This document shows, piece after piece, positions 20,995 through 40,500 of a stretch of DNA of 64,000 bases. Every line of letters starts with the position of its first letter. The first letter of the stretch is position 1. The translations under genes were made by a program, and so were the position numbers. The notes below the pieces were generated by a model, which saw only the letters and a list, made by a program, of their open reading frames with translations, made no database searches and was not told where the DNA came from. Source of the stretch: Limnoperna fortunei (Eukaryota > Mollusca > Bivalvia > Mytilida > Modiolidae); NCBI GenBank assembly GCA_944474755.1, contig OX104115.1:50895648-50959647 (forward strand), read 5' to 3'.

Positions 20995-21806
20995 GGACGA
21001 AATCCGCCCCCCCCCCCCCCGGACAAAATCCCTTCCGTGTAATTTAGCATATAGGCGGACAAAATCCCCTCGTTAAATTTACAAGGCGGACAAAATCCAC
21101 CCTGTAAAATGTTCAAGGCGGACAAAATCCCTCCCGAATATGATTTTTTAAAATGCATGTTTTTTAAATGTTCACACCGTACAGTCTCGTACATATACAG
21201 ATAAACCTTCAAAAATGACCTTATATTTTACTCAAAAACCCCAAGATTTTTAATTACTTAATAATAATAATTGTTTGTCTCATTTGCGGTGCTTAATTGG
21301 TGACTTTTAATTAATATGTTTATGATCAAACGAATATCGCTTACTTGAGCAAAACATTCTCTATATCTTTTAGAAAATTGAAACGAGTATGGCTTTTACT
21401 AATAAGTTAAAATTTAGTAAAATAATATGGTATAATTTCGTTCAATAACTTGAATTGTTTTTTTCGGTTAATAATAATGAAAGAGATCAAATGGCGCGGT
21501 TCCTTTATTAACACATGTCGTACAACACAAACCATATAGACTCAATGCGTTTCAGTAAAAACAATAATAACCATGTTTTAATCTTTGTCTCACTCATCAT
21601 TTGAAGTACCAAGTAAAAAATATAAAACACGATGCACAATACTTATCGATATTACCATAATCCGATTCGGGAGGGATTTTGTCCGCCTTGAAAAATTTTC
21701 AGGGGGGATTTTGTCTGCCTTGTAAATTTAATGAGGGGGATTTTGTCCGCCAATGCTAAATTACACGGAAGGGATTTTGTTCCGGGGTGATTTTGTCCGT
21801 CCCCTA
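20995..21806. mobile_element. 812-bp foldback transposon with repeat-built arms
   Basis: The left arm (20995-21146) and right arm (21663-21806) are inverted copies. Each contains about four repeats of GGCGGACAAAATCC separated by CCTNGTTAAATTTACAA-, GTGTAATTTAGCATA- and TGTTCAAGG-type spacers in mirrored order. A C-tract of about thirteen starts at 21008. The 515-bp interior is AT-rich with no coding capacity. Long inverted arms made of internal subrepeats are the hallmark of foldback (FB)-type elements. A clean target duplication was not found. Confidence 0.78.
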
Positions 21807-22017
21807 GAAAATCAATGGGACGATTTAAAAAACGCCGCTATCTTGTTAAATAAATAAAATATATATGTTTTGCACATTGTTCCAAGTTCTACATGTTCTT
21901 ATCTTTTGAGTGATATAAATTTTATCAGTTTAAATAAATTACGTGCAAAATACTTCCCATTTTGTTTGAAAAAAGCCTTATTTTCTGTCTGCTGGTTACA
22001 TTGTTTCAATAGGAAAT

Positions 22018-22109
22018 ATAGTCCGAGAATCCTCTGCCGTCCAACGCTTTTTTGCGTGGTCCCACGCCAAAAATAAAAAGCGTTGGACGGCAGAGGATTC
22101 TCGGACTAT
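22018..22109. mobile_element. Perfect 35-bp-arm hairpin at the LINE 5' junction
   Basis: Arms 22018-22052 and 22075-22109 are exact reverse complements (ATAGTCCGAGAATCCTCTGC, then CGTCCAACGCTTTTT). Within the 22-nt spacer is a second stem, GCGTGG/CCACGC (22054-22059 and 22062-22067), with a two-base loop. It abuts the open reading frame of the truncated LINE. It is probably a small foldback insert; it could also be an intrastrand duplication made at integration. Confidence 0.8.
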
Positions 22110-23880
22110 GGGAAATAGTCAATTATGCACAACTTCTGACGTAAATTGCATAAATACAGTTCGTATAAACTGTCTAGCTAAGCTGTTCAGTTCTGTATTG
22201 AATGAACGATTAATCAAACATTATGAGAACATCTTCTCTAATAACCAGTTTGGTTTCAGGTCTAATCATAGGACCTCTGATAGTATTTTTGTTTTAAAAT
22301 CTTTAATAACTAAATATTTGAAAAAAAATCGTGAAAAAATATATGCATGCTTTGTAGATCTGCGAAAGGCCTTCGATTCTCTGTGGCATGATGGTCTAAT
22401 ATATAAACTTATGAAAAGTGGTGTGGGAAAAAAGTATATAAGTATTATAGAAAGCATGTATAGTGGCTGTCTATCAGCCATTAAAATTAAAAATAAATTT
22501 TCTACATTTTTTAATTTAGAAAGAGGGGTAAAACAAGGGGACACCTTAAGTCCTACTCTGTTTAATTGTTTTATTAATGATTTACATGACATTTTTGACA
22601 GTTCATGTTACCCCCTAGTATTAGAAAAATCAAATGTAGCTAGCTTAAGCTTTGCTGATGATCTTGTAATCCTATCCAGTACTCAGGAGGGACTGACAAA
22701 TTCTCTTAATAAGCTTGAAAAATATTATTTTGATTGGCAACTTACTGTCAACACCAAAAAGACTAATGTGATGGATTTTCAAAACACCTTTTCACCAACT
22801 TCTAATTTTTATTATAATAACATTCTGTTAAATGAGACCAAAGAATACAATTTCCTTGGAAATATTATTGATTATAAAGGTACTTTAAAAAGAGCCACAC
22901 AAGAACTTAGTAAGAAAGGACTTAAAGTCCTTAAAGTCCTTTTTTCATTAAAAAATAAATTTATGGGTATTAACTCAATACCAGTAAGTCTAGCCTGTAA
23001 GCTTTTTGATATACTTATTAGGCCTATTCTTACATATAATAGTGAAATTTGGTATATGGATGATTATTTTTCAATAAGTAGATCAATTTATAGAGCTGAG
23101 CAGAGTGGATCAAACTGTGATACACTAGCTCTGGAAGATAAGACTTGCTATGAAAAGATTCATACTAAATTTTGCAATGTTTTAGGATTGAGAAAGTCTG
23201 CAGGTAATATTACAGCAAAATCTGAACTTGGCAGACTTCCTATTACAGAGTTTATAAAAACTCAATCCTTATTATATTTTTGTAGGTTACAAAGTGAACC
23301 ATTAAACCCTCTTCTGAAAGAGGCATTCAGTATATGTAAATCTATAGATTCTAATGGAATTTATACTTGGTATAGTTTTATTAATAACCTTTTTAAGGAA
23401 TATGGTATGGAAATTAAAAATTTTGAAAATTTAACAAAACCATTTGCTTGCATAAAACAATAATTAAAAAATAAAATAAATAAGACAATAAATGATTCAT
23501 ATGTAAGGAAAACATTAGACAAAATTACATCTTTTAATGAAAGTTCAAAGTTTTATTTATACAGTAAGTTGAAACACAAAATGGAACCAGAATATTACTT
23601 AACCTTCTTAAATAATTTTAAAATTAGACAATTATTTACGAAATTTAGGGTGAGTGATCATTCCTTAGAAATTGAAATGGGGAGATATAAAAATATCCCA
23701 AGAGAAGAGAGAATATGTAAGAATTGTGATTTAAATGAAATAGGCGATGAACACCATTTTCTTCATCAATGTACTTCAAATGAAGTACTTAGAAACAGTC
23801 TTTTAAATAAAATTAACATAAATAATCAGGACTTTGCCAATTATAATAAAATAAATAAATCAATATTTTTTATTAAATAA
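22108..23880 (+). pseudogene. LINE ORF2: reverse transcriptase to zinc knuckle, one nonsense codon
   Basis: A long frame from 22108 reads a non-LTR reverse transcriptase from finger motif 1 onward. Landmarks are NQFGFRSNHRTSD, FVDLRKAFDSLWH, GVKQGDTLSPTLFNCFIND and the catalytic SFADDLVIL (FADD) motif. Linker and thumb-like regions follow. TAA at 23461-23463 is the only break: the same frame continues to 23880 through IEMGRYKNIPREERICKNCD and GDEHHFLHQC, the C-terminal Cys/His motif. The endonuclease and the start of RT are missing, replaced at the left by the hairpin. RT copies the element RNA at a nicked target; this copy is 5'-truncated and dead, but has decayed little. Confidence 0.88.
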
Positions 23881-24119
23881 CAAGTCAGAACTTTTGACAA
23901 AAATAGGAAACTTTTTGAAGCAATCTACTGAATTGCAAAAGATTGGGGTCCTAGTCAGTCAGGGGTAATGTATTGTATTAATAAAAACAAGCTTACTTCT
24001 GTATGTATATACGTTATATGGTCATATATTATGTATTTTGTTCTGTATTGTATTTGCTCGACCCGCATGGGTGTAATTTTGCCAATAAAGTTATTATTAT
24101 TATTATTATTATTATTATA
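22110..24119 (+). mobile_element. 5'-truncated LINE with (TTA)n tail
   Basis: The ORF2 region is followed by a 3' UTR (23881-24091) with CTCGACCCGCATGGGTGTAA, then TTTTGCCAATAAAG, and a (TTA)9-like tail at 24092-24119. Ending in a short tandem repeat instead of poly(A) fits CR1/L2-like groups; the clade is not assigned. The same 3' UTR recurs inverted at 44059-44284, and its last 45 bp more loosely at 53960-54003. Confidence 0.82.
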
Positions 24120-24472
24120 AACTATGTTTTGCACATATATACAAATAGTAGACACATTTATGTATTTAATTTTCACATTTGTAACACTTTAATTTCTGAT
24201 CTTCAAACTTCCCATTTCATTGAAATTAGCTCATTTTACAATTTTTAACATGGTGGAGTTCAGACCACGTGGTTCAGACAAGGGACAGGGTTGTGTGGTA
24301 TTTTTATGGTCTAATTATATCTCCGAAATTTGTAACATGTTTAACTTATATGTAAATATTTTAACAATTAAACAAAAAAACCATTAAAGAGTATTTTACA
24401 ATACAATGTGTCAGACCATCTGAAAAAACAAAATTGGTTGCAAAGATGACGAACGTGCTTGAATTCTTTCTA

Positions 24473-25034
24473 AAATTTTCGGGTGCAATGGGCCTACCTA
24501 CTTTGTTGATTCAGTAGACTTTGACATTAAAACACGTGAAATAAGTACCGACTTCCCACAAATCAAACCATATTTTCAACGGCAACTTATTAATTACATA
24601 CGCCAGCATGTCATTATTCCCAAGAGACAGCTAAAATTGAACCGCTTATGGACTAATAATAACTGTGAATCAATGAACCACGTCTTTAAAAATGCAACTG
24701 ACTGGAAGCCCAAATCTATACCCGAGCTGATACAAGAAATGCACGATATTGTGAGGGTACAGTTTGCCGATTTCGACGTTCTCTATATGGAACTGGCAAT
24801 TTTGAACTTTTTGGACAATACCGAAGACATCCACTCTCGTATCAAAGCTGGCAGTCCAAATCATCTTCACTGCAAGAAAATATGTTCACCAAACTTTTAA
24901 AAGACGCCAATAGCAAAGAAGAACATATAAAATCATCGTACACAAATTTTGAAGTACCCAAAACAAAAAGAATAGCCATAAAACCCTATCAGAGATGTCG
25001 ACCAAAATATTGTAGGACAAAACCACGGTTTTAA
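24473..25034 (+). pseudogene. MULE-like transposase fragment with a frameshift
   Basis: The frame from about 24473 reads GPTYFVDSVDFD and QIKPYFQRQLINYIRQHVI, then the diagnostic WTNNNCESMNHVFKNATDW, then PELIQEMHDIV. This 'TNNxCESxNHxxK' block is seen in many animal Mutator-like (MULE) transposases near their C-terminal half. At about 24793 the homologous reading moves to another frame (GNFELFGQYRRH...) and continues to TAA at 25032-25034. The catalytic N-terminal half and any inverted ends are missing. It is a relic. The family call rests on the conserved block and is moderately certain. Confidence 0.55.
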
Positions 25035-25052
25035 ATAATTTGTGTTTTATGC

Positions 25053-25205
25053 TGTACATTTCTTGAAACATTGTCTGTACATATTTGTATTTTAGACTGG
25101 ACATTTCTTGGAACATTGTCTGTACATATTTGTATTTTAGACTGGACATTTCTTGGAACATTGTCTGTACATATTTGTATTTTAGACTGGACATTTCTTG
25201 AAATG
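25053..25205. repeat. 45-bp minisatellite, about 3.4 units
   Basis: The unit CTGGACATTTCTTGGAACAT then TGTCTGTACATATTTGTATTTTAGA is repeated nearly perfectly. It is 15 codons long, so the minus strand reads repeated MSSLKYKYVQTMFQE; this is not taken as a gene. It directly follows the MULE-like relic. Confidence 0.92.
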
Positions 25206-26210
25206 TTGTATGTTTTTCGTTCTTAATGGTTTGTATTATTATAAATGTTATTTAGTTTAACTGATAAATAATTAAAGATTAACACGTTTGTTTTGTGTAC
25301 ATTAACTGCACTGATAACAGACTTGTGATAATCTTTAAAGGTTGACTGGTTTTATAATTAATGGCACGTGCCCAATGAAAATGTTTCTGTGCAATTTTTA
25401 CAATAACCATTTTATGAAAAGTCACCAAAATTGGACAGGTGCCTTGTCATCTTTAAATTATTATATCAGCATTTAAAAATTCACAAATAATTAATTTCTG
25501 TATGGGCTAAGTGCATATCTAGGGCTAAGTGCCCTTAGCCCGGGATAAGCAGTATTTAGACGGACCCGTGTTTTATAGCTTCAATTATGTAGCTTCTTTT
25601 GCATTGTTTATCTCGGTAGAGGTACAAAGAGGTCCCATTACTTGTAATAGAACAAAAACAAGGTAATTTCTGCTATTAAGTCTGCTGTCTTAGTTCAGTA
25701 AATAACTTTTCCCTACTATGCCATTAAACTGGCATTTTTATTATACATAATTAATTAATTATATTAACACTTTATTCGTAACCATGGGGTACATTAAAAA
25801 AGGAAAAATTCTTTAAAAAAGTAAATGTCCATGGAAATACTTAAATTCCCCAATATTTATTGTAAAAACCCTACACGAATGATAGATATAAACCAACCTT
25901 TTTAAAATTATTCATATATTTTTTCCTCAAGAAGTCATATTTGTAAACGACTGATGTTGTAAAATAATGACTATCAAAATAGCAAAGCCTCTAATATTTG
26001 TATATCAATACAGTGAGCATATATTAGCAATCTTCGAGCCATAAATCTACAAATCATATTGTCAGTTGAAAATGATAGTTTAGGTTAGAACATTTTATGA
26101 CCTTTTTTAAATTTAACTATATGAGGTTTTGTTAATACTTTTTACATGTAAATAAAACAGTTACAGAAAATGTATACCATAGAACATCTAAACTATACTG
26201 CAAGACACTA
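25206..26210. other. Gene-free AT-rich interval
   Basis: No exon or repeat structure is supported. CTAAGTGCATATCTAGGGCT then AAGTGCCC at 25507 is a short local duplication. Confidence 0.4.
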
Positions 26211-26214
26211 AAGG

Positions 26215-26480
26215 GTCAGGTGAGCTATTGTTATCAATTTGCGTCTGTCGTCGTCAGCGTCTGTAAACTTTTACATTTTAATCTTCTACACTGAAACCAC
26301 TTGGCTAATTGAAACCAGAATTGATCAGAATGTTCAATGAAAGGACCTTTACACAGTTTGTGCTTTTTATTCTGATAAAAACTAATATGGCTTCCACTGC
26401 ATGGGACGGCCTATTGGAAAACAGTTTTAAAAATAGCTGCAAATTAGAGAAAGTAATTTAATAGAGAAGCCTACAAGATA
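26215..26480 (+). repeat. Dispersed repeat-like segment (TCTTCTACACTGAAACCACT type)
   Basis: GTCTGTCGTCGTCAGCGTCT is followed by ATCTTCTACACTGAAACCAC, TTGGCTAATTGAAACC and ATGGCTTCCACTGCATGGGA. It shares the 'CTNCTGAAACCxCTTG' phrase with the repeats at 11 kb and 46.3 kb. Such segments are recurrent in bivalve genomes (from general knowledge). No ends were defined. Confidence 0.4.
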
Positions 26481-29100
26481 ATGTTAAAATAGCTTCATAT
26501 CTGAAACTTTTGACCAGTTGAAACCAATCAGTAAGCGTTATTTAGGGGGGGGGTGGGTATAAGCAAAGATACTGTTATTTTTGCCAGTAGAAAATAGAAA
26601 ATTACAGGACTAAATTTAACATCTTCGTAGCCTATAAAATCAGGAGAGCGATATAGACTCTTTAGAGCCTCTGGTTCATTAAACTATTACTTTTCAAATA
26701 CTATTTTCTATGAATTTACAACGGAGAATATATTACAAAACAGACGTGAAACCAAATTATTATATATATATATTTGTTGGTAATATTTATATTGCAATAG
26801 TAAATAGATGGTTATTAAATGGTCCGCTTAAACATAAACGTATGATATAAATAAAAACGTGATAAATTATTATACGATCTGGAAAAATTACTTTTCAAAC
26901 TTATTATAGATGTATTACATAGCTTGTTTTTAATTTACTGCTGGACGTAAGACACCAGTCAATCAATATGTATTCTTTACAAAAATACAGTATTGCCAGA
27001 AGAATGGCACTTCTTGAGCATTTTGTTGGTATTAATTTTAAAAGCAATAACTAGACATAGTACACAAGAAATTAAACTTTATCATCATTTTTCAGCATTG
27101 TAAAAACCGCAATATACACACAAGACTGTCAATTAACATTACATTTTGTGACAATAATTTCATGCTTGCTTGTGTATGTCCATTAGAGGACCCTAGATTG
27201 ATAGTTTTGAGCAGTTACTATGATTTTTCCTTGTCTGTAGGGTAATGTTTTTATGATTCTGATTTTTCAGCTCCATATGTCATAAAACAGTTTAGCTAAT
27301 GAGGATGTTTCACACAGAAATTTACTCCCAGCCAGAGAGATTTTCATTCGGATGTGTACCCTCGCAGGAGTTCCGAAATTTAGAATCTTTAGATGGCTTA
27401 TGTGAAGAAAACATTGACAAGTCTTTTATTGTTCTTGAAAATACATATAAACGTTTATAGATTTTTATTTACATGTATTTGAGTTATCTTTTTCTGCATT
27501 TAATAGTCCATGTTTTTTTCCATATCAGGCTTAAAGCTAGGCTGAATTTTTTTTACCGTTACTTGGGTTTATCATCGATCCATTAAATAGTTACAAATGG
27601 ACCAGTATGAACACAATTATTATGTCATTGATGGTCGTCAAGTGGTCCTCAGTCAAATCTGTGTACAAAATCTAAATATTTAATATAAACATTGGACCAG
27701 AATATTCATCATAATCTCAAGTGCAGTGCCAAGGTCCAGAACAAAGCAACTTTTTGTGATACCTGCCTATCCAAATGTTTTTATATACCTCTGGTTTTCA
27801 AATTTGTTTGTTATTAACCATGAAACTCTTAATGCAAGTCATCAACTTATTAGCTAAGACAGTCTCAAAAGTCTGGGCACTGCGCTAGGAAACACAAATA
27901 TTTTTAAATGTGACCCAAGTTTATTCTTTGGATATACAACGGTTTATTCTTTAAAATATTTTCAAATATCTTTACAAATTTTTGTTTTCTACCAAGTGTT
28001 GGTACATTTGTGCGGCTTTGTACATCACAGATGGTTATTATTATTATCTGTTAGACAGGTTTTTAAAATAATATGCCTAGACAATTGTAGAGTGTCATAA
28101 TTTGTTTGTAATTTTTGATCTAATAAAAAATAAAATTATAAGGAGGAAATCGGCTTAGTACATAATACACCAGAAGCTCTTTGTTCCTTATAAATGGTTC
28201 TTAGGCGTCTCAATATTTAAAGGAAAATTAATAATTTGGCTTTACAATATTAAGTAAAAATTTATACCAGATAAATAAATTGTCTAGCTATATTATCATA
28301 CAATTAATTATTATTCCAATATTTTTTCAATATATTTAAATTTATGAAAAAGCTTTAAAGTTATCTTCTGGTCATTATTCGTATGAATACTGGTCTGGTA
28401 AATGCTCCAATTGCGTGGTAAACATGCTGGGTCGCTTATCATTTAGTTGTCAACATAAAATACTGGGACCATTCTGAAAGGGAGCAGCCCAGCACGTCCC
28501 CTTGTAGCGGATGGGGGAGCCCTTTCGTTTGGGGATGGGTGGGTTGTCAGGGCATAATACGGAAAGCCTGGCAGGGACTGTAGTGGGTGGTGTTGGGAGA
28601 GTGCCACGTTTCTTGCACGATAAATACCCCTTTCTTTTGTAGATTTCGTAAAAGAGTAGACTTATTGTAGCTGCTACATATGGCTAAATTCTCCGCCCTA
28701 CCCCAAAAAAACTTTCCCAATGGCAGTGAAAATTTTGTTCCCTATCTCCCCCAACCTTTTTCTGTTGATTTATTGTTCGTTGTATGCTGCCTTGAATACA
28801 TATGAAATACCGCTCGCTGGACATGAAACAAACATCCAATCCAATCTAATCAACATAAAATGCCAGTTGTTCAGCTCTGCCGACATAGTTCTCTCTTTCT
28901 GACAGCTGGTCAAATGCTGGCTGGTAAAAAGGGTAGGGCCATGATATACCTGTACTCGGGTCCTCGCTTGATGTATATTGTGTTCAGTCCTAACTTGAAA
29001 CTATAACAGCTAGAGTGAAACTAGCTGCAAAAAATGATCAGCAATACAAGTAATACATTCACTTCTAGGAGTTTAATTACAATATTGCCCCTAAATGGCA
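26481..29100. other. Gene-free interval
   Basis: AT-rich, with a TA run near 26760 and a GC-richer island at about 28475-28610 (AGCCCAGCACGTCCCCTTGT, GGGTGGTGTTGGGAG). No coding region, RNA gene or transposon end could be supported. Confidence 0.4.
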
Positions 29101-29366
29101 ATCTTTTATGGGCCTCGGTAGCCGAGTGGTTAAGGTAATATGTCAACTTTTGGAATCACTATGTTGACAATTATTTTACAACTTTTGATTAACTTGTTAA
29201 AGTATGGAATGAAAAAGCTTAGTTGTTACTTTTACTGTATGGATATCTTTATATGTCTTTAAAGGTAATTTGACTTTAAATGGACTACCATCTATTAATA
29301 ATTACGAACATGTAAATACTCAGCTGATGAGTTCGAATTCGTACTCCAACCGTAGTTGACAAGAAT
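29101..29366 (+). mobile_element. SINE head split by a 200-bp insertion
   Basis: GGGCCTCGGTAGCCGAGTGG then TTAAGGTAAT (29109-29138) is the SINE box A head. The matching box B (GAGTTCGAATTCGTACTCC) and following TAGTTGACAAGAATTGC occur only at about 29331-29373. Normally these are about 40-50 bp apart, so about 190 bp of unrelated sequence appears to have been inserted between them. Confidence 0.5.
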
Positions 29367-29369
29367 TGC

Positions 29370-29798
29370 TTATTTTCATGTTAACTGACTTTCTTGCCCA
29401 GTAAAATCAAGACCTTAAAGCGTAAATACAGACTCAAACGGAAGGAAATTACTTTTAAACTAGCATTCAGTCATCGTGCCTCGTGTACAACTTTATTTGC
29501 CAAGATAAGTTGTTTAATGCATCTAATCGGATTATAAGTGTCATCAAAACGGTTTTTTATCTGACGTTCAAGAAAGAGAATATTTGACTCATCAAATGAT
29601 TTATATAAATTATTAGTAGATAATACGCCCCTAGCCAATACTACATACTTTTACAGTGTTTTTTCTTCTGTCATCCTATTTCTTCGTTCATTTATTGTTT
29701 ATATTGTCCGTGTAATAAATGATTACTTAATTACTTAAAGTGAATAAAATATTGAATTGAAAAACAATTTGTTCGCGCCTTAATATAGCTGAAATGCT

Positions 29799-29800
<2 letters not shown>
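29370..29800. other. Interval possibly holding a LINE 3' UTR
   Basis: GTAATAAATGATTACTTAAT, then AAGTGAATAAAATATTGAAT, before 29760 resembles a retrotransposon 3' end. No coding motif supports it. The evidence is weak. Confidence 0.25.

Positions 29801-29866
<66 letters not shown>
29801..29866. repeat. (CAAT)n microsatellite, about 16 units
   Basis: It is preceded by CGCCTTAATATAGCTGAAAT, which resembles the conserved SINE tail, so it probably grew from a SINE tail of the CAAT type. Confidence 0.9.
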
Positions 29867-29869
<3 letters not shown>

Positions 29870-30078
29870 AGTTTTACTATTGATTCGGGGCAGCTTTGAT
29901 ATTTGCCAAAAACGGTTATTTGTATGCGGTTATCAAATGATCTACACTGGAAAAGGACTCATAGATAAATTCCACTCAACTAACATCAGTGGCAATAAGA
30001 ATTGCGACACAAAACAATTAATTATCATCCCATGTAAATAATCAGATACAAAACACTTAACAAACATTTTGGTGTAGG

Positions 30079-30084
30079 TTTATT
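30079..30084 (-). terminator. Candidate beta-tubulin poly(A) signal
   Basis: AATAAA on the minus strand lies about 180 bp beyond the stop. It is the nearest canonical hexamer I could see. Confidence 0.4.
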
Positions 30085-30263
30085 TAGAAGAAACATCTTA
30101 AGGTTTTCTCCAATATTGCCATGACAACCCGCTAATGCTGTAGAGGTGTTTCACGTTTCAATATAAATCATTATACATATATAATGTTTTTAAAGGAATA
30201 AATACATTTTTTCGTAATATACGGACGGAAATTTATAAACTGATATGTGTCTTTATATTATCC

Positions 30264-37448
<7,185 letters not shown>

Positions 37449-37548
37449 TTTGACTGTATATTATTTTACGGAAAATATCCTTCAATAAGGCCCTTAGCCC
37501 TTCGTTTAGTTCTATGAATCTTCTCAAGTATTAATTTAAATGTGTCCA

Positions 37549-37555
37549 TTTATAG
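37549..37555 (-). promoter_or_regulatory. Candidate TATA box of the beta-tubulin gene
   Basis: The minus strand reads CTATAAATGG about 100 bp upstream of the ATG. A start site about 30 bp downstream would leave a 5' UTR of about 70 nt. Position and match are good, but there is no other support. Confidence 0.4.
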
Positions 37556-37559
37556 TAGG

Positions 37560-40500
37560 GAAGAACTGCATTACCGTTATTCTCTCCGCCGAAATAGTCC
37601 CGTCTTAAGACAATATTTGTATTGTTACTCTGAAACAATATCTCTTACCACGAGTGTTATCATTTAAGAATATTTAAATGGTCCGTATAATAAAGGACAA
37701 AGAAACGCGATGGGAGATAGAATTAACAAGAATGATCGAGCAAACATAAAATATCGACTGTCAACACATCGTCAGGATCTTCCCGGTAACGTTCTAATGT
37801 CACCACTTTCCATTTTATCGTTTTTACATAGAAACACCAAATACAACAACAAACATATGTGTTGAATTTTCGTTCTGATTTAAAAGTATCATTGCATATT
37901 TATTGACTGAAAGATTTAAAAAACTAACTAAATTTATATAAATTAAAGTCTAAAGTTTGGGTAGATTTCTTTGCAACACATTCTAATAATTAGAATATAT
38001 GATTTGTATAATAATCGTTTAGTCGTGTTGAAGTTTCAATCTGATCTAAAGTATTATGAATTTGTTTGTATTGCAAATTAGTATTGAAGTGTTCAAAACT
38101 TACTTAATTCATATAAATTAGGTGGTATACCATTCTAACATAGTGTAATAAAAAGACTCTATGGTTTTGTTTTATAGTTTATCTGTATAATCATGATTAA
38201 CTTAAAATCAGACTTTTTTCACCTTTTGAAAGGTTTGTATACATTACAATTTGTTTTCTTTATTAATTGGTGTTCTAAACGTTTCGCTCGATATTTGTCG
38301 ACGGACTTCATCTGTCTTCCGTAGCTTACTTTAAATATTGTTGCATTTCTTGTATCTGATGCCAAACATCAAAAGAATTCTACTGTGTTGCGTTCTATAA
38401 ATTTCCTACATTATTACTCGTTAGTTTGAACATTGTACTAGATTTACTAAAATTAAAAAAAACAATCCTCATAGCAATAACCTAAATTAAGACATTCGCA
38501 AGAGAAAAAAATGTCTTATACTAACACTTATACCTATAGGCAACCATATCAAGAAAACATTACTATCGAAATTAAGGTCTTTGCACATACATATATGTTG
38601 TCATTGAAATTTAGGAATTTTTCAACGCGAAATAAGGTGCAACATTTTAGTTCATGCAAGACATGCTTGAGATAATTAAAAGTTATTTCTGAGAATTATA
38701 TAAAAATCAATCTAAGATACCAAGTATACAATTGGTATAAACCACGATTGATTTTATTGTACAGATGTTTGTAAAGTAAGGGACTTTGTGGTGCCAAGCA
38801 TAAATTTAAAGTGGTCGAGGTTGTGGAATAAAATTAATTTTAGTGGGTATTGGAAGCGTATTGATGTGTCGATGTAAATTATGTTGTGTGCTTCGGATGT
38901 GGTTTTACCTAGTCTAAAATAAAGAAGCTTAGGTCTAAAATGAAAAGCTGAAATGAATACGAATCTTCATAGTGGGTGTTGATTTACTGATGTTATTCTG
39001 TTTCCAGTTAGTGCATTAAAATAGGACGAAATGGTGTCGAATGTGGTTGTATGCCCGTGGCTGCTAATTGAACAAGATTGTAAAATGCACGAGGTCAAAA
39101 ATTAAGCTGACGCACATTCATAACAACAAGACAATTATTTAAATTTTTATAAAATTTCACTTGACAAAGGACGTTTTCGATCCAAATGAACACGTTGCAG
39201 TGGGTTGTTTGACGTGAAAAGAGAGTATAAAATTCATAGCGTGTAAGACAACGGATTTAAGCTTGTCCATCCGACGCACGTTGACCTGTACATTAAGCAT
39301 ATCAAACGCACACCTTATGAGGGATTTTTGCGAGCTAGACAGATCTAAGGTGTGTATCGCGTTCTATGCAGCATTTTTGTCTACTAGTATTGAAATAAAA
39401 ATGGCAATTATAAATTAATAGTAAAATTTTCCCAACTTCTGATAAAACAGTTGTCAAAGAACATTAGTAAATATTTTTAAAAATGTATAGTCAATAAATA
39501 AAATATTATGGATTAAACGGAAATATTTAGCTACGCATAAATTTTCTGGCAAACAGTTTGTGACTTGACCAAACATGTGAACTTGGTACATTGTTCTCTG
39601 TACTGTTACCATCTACAAATAGTTATCAATCTGTGTTGACGACCCATTGTTACGTTGGGGGTGCTTGCTATGGTAATGAATGCAACACATTTAATCAAAA
39701 CAAATAAAAACTATACAGTTGCAATCTTCACAGAGTCTATCTAAGACTACCATCCGACCGTGCCATCAGTTTAATAAATAGTTAGAATATAACACGATAT
39801 CACCTGTAATCAACGGTGATTCTACAATAAAAGATCAACATTTTCAATAAAGGATTCACGGCACCATGGTATAAACCATCTGATCTCTGATTCACACCTT
39901 TTGTCGATGTTGTGTTCAGTAATTTTCGGACTAATTATGTTAATTTAAACTTTTGTCAAGTTAGTTAAATAAATTATCAACTTATCCGCCAAACATGTAA
40001 ATACAAATAAAAATTCTTTTCATCAAAGTTGCTAATAAACAAACATACTGACATGAACGAGAGTCCTTCTTAAGATTGAAAGACTGCGTAGTGTGATAAA
40101 TTTGACAACAACATAATTGTCTTATGCATGGCCTTACAGTTGAGCGATCTACATGGGAAGGCACGTTAAACAAACCTGGTTGATTATTTGCAGTTTAACA
40201 AAAGAAACTATAAATTTATATGCATTTACATGTCTTTAAAATAATACATTCATTTCTGTTATTAAACAGAATTTTTTTTTAGGGTAAAGTAATAATCATT
40301 TTGCTCAGACTTACTCTAGAATCTGAAAACACGCCGAGTTGTTAAGGAAGTAAATCCTTTTCTCGTTATACAGAGTATAAAAGATGCAAAGGACAAGTGT
40401 TCGTTGTAAAGACAGCGATTAGAACTAAAAGTTCTTTATGGACATTATTGCATGTCTCAAAACGAAGAAGAGACGTCCCAAATTAATTGGTATCCCACAC

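Noticed and set aside
20727..21212. 161-codon minus-strand ORF
   Set aside because: It spans the (TA)n tract and the left arm of the foldback element; the apparent GG-rich peptide comes from the C-tract and subrepeats.
22266..22592. Minus-strand ORF of 108 codons
   Set aside because: It is antisense to the reverse transcriptase and lacks independent support.
25053..25205. Repeat protein with MSSLKYKYVQTMFQE units
   Set aside because: The 45-bp unit is nearly perfect at DNA level, there is no start context or flanking exon, and it is better explained as a minisatellite.
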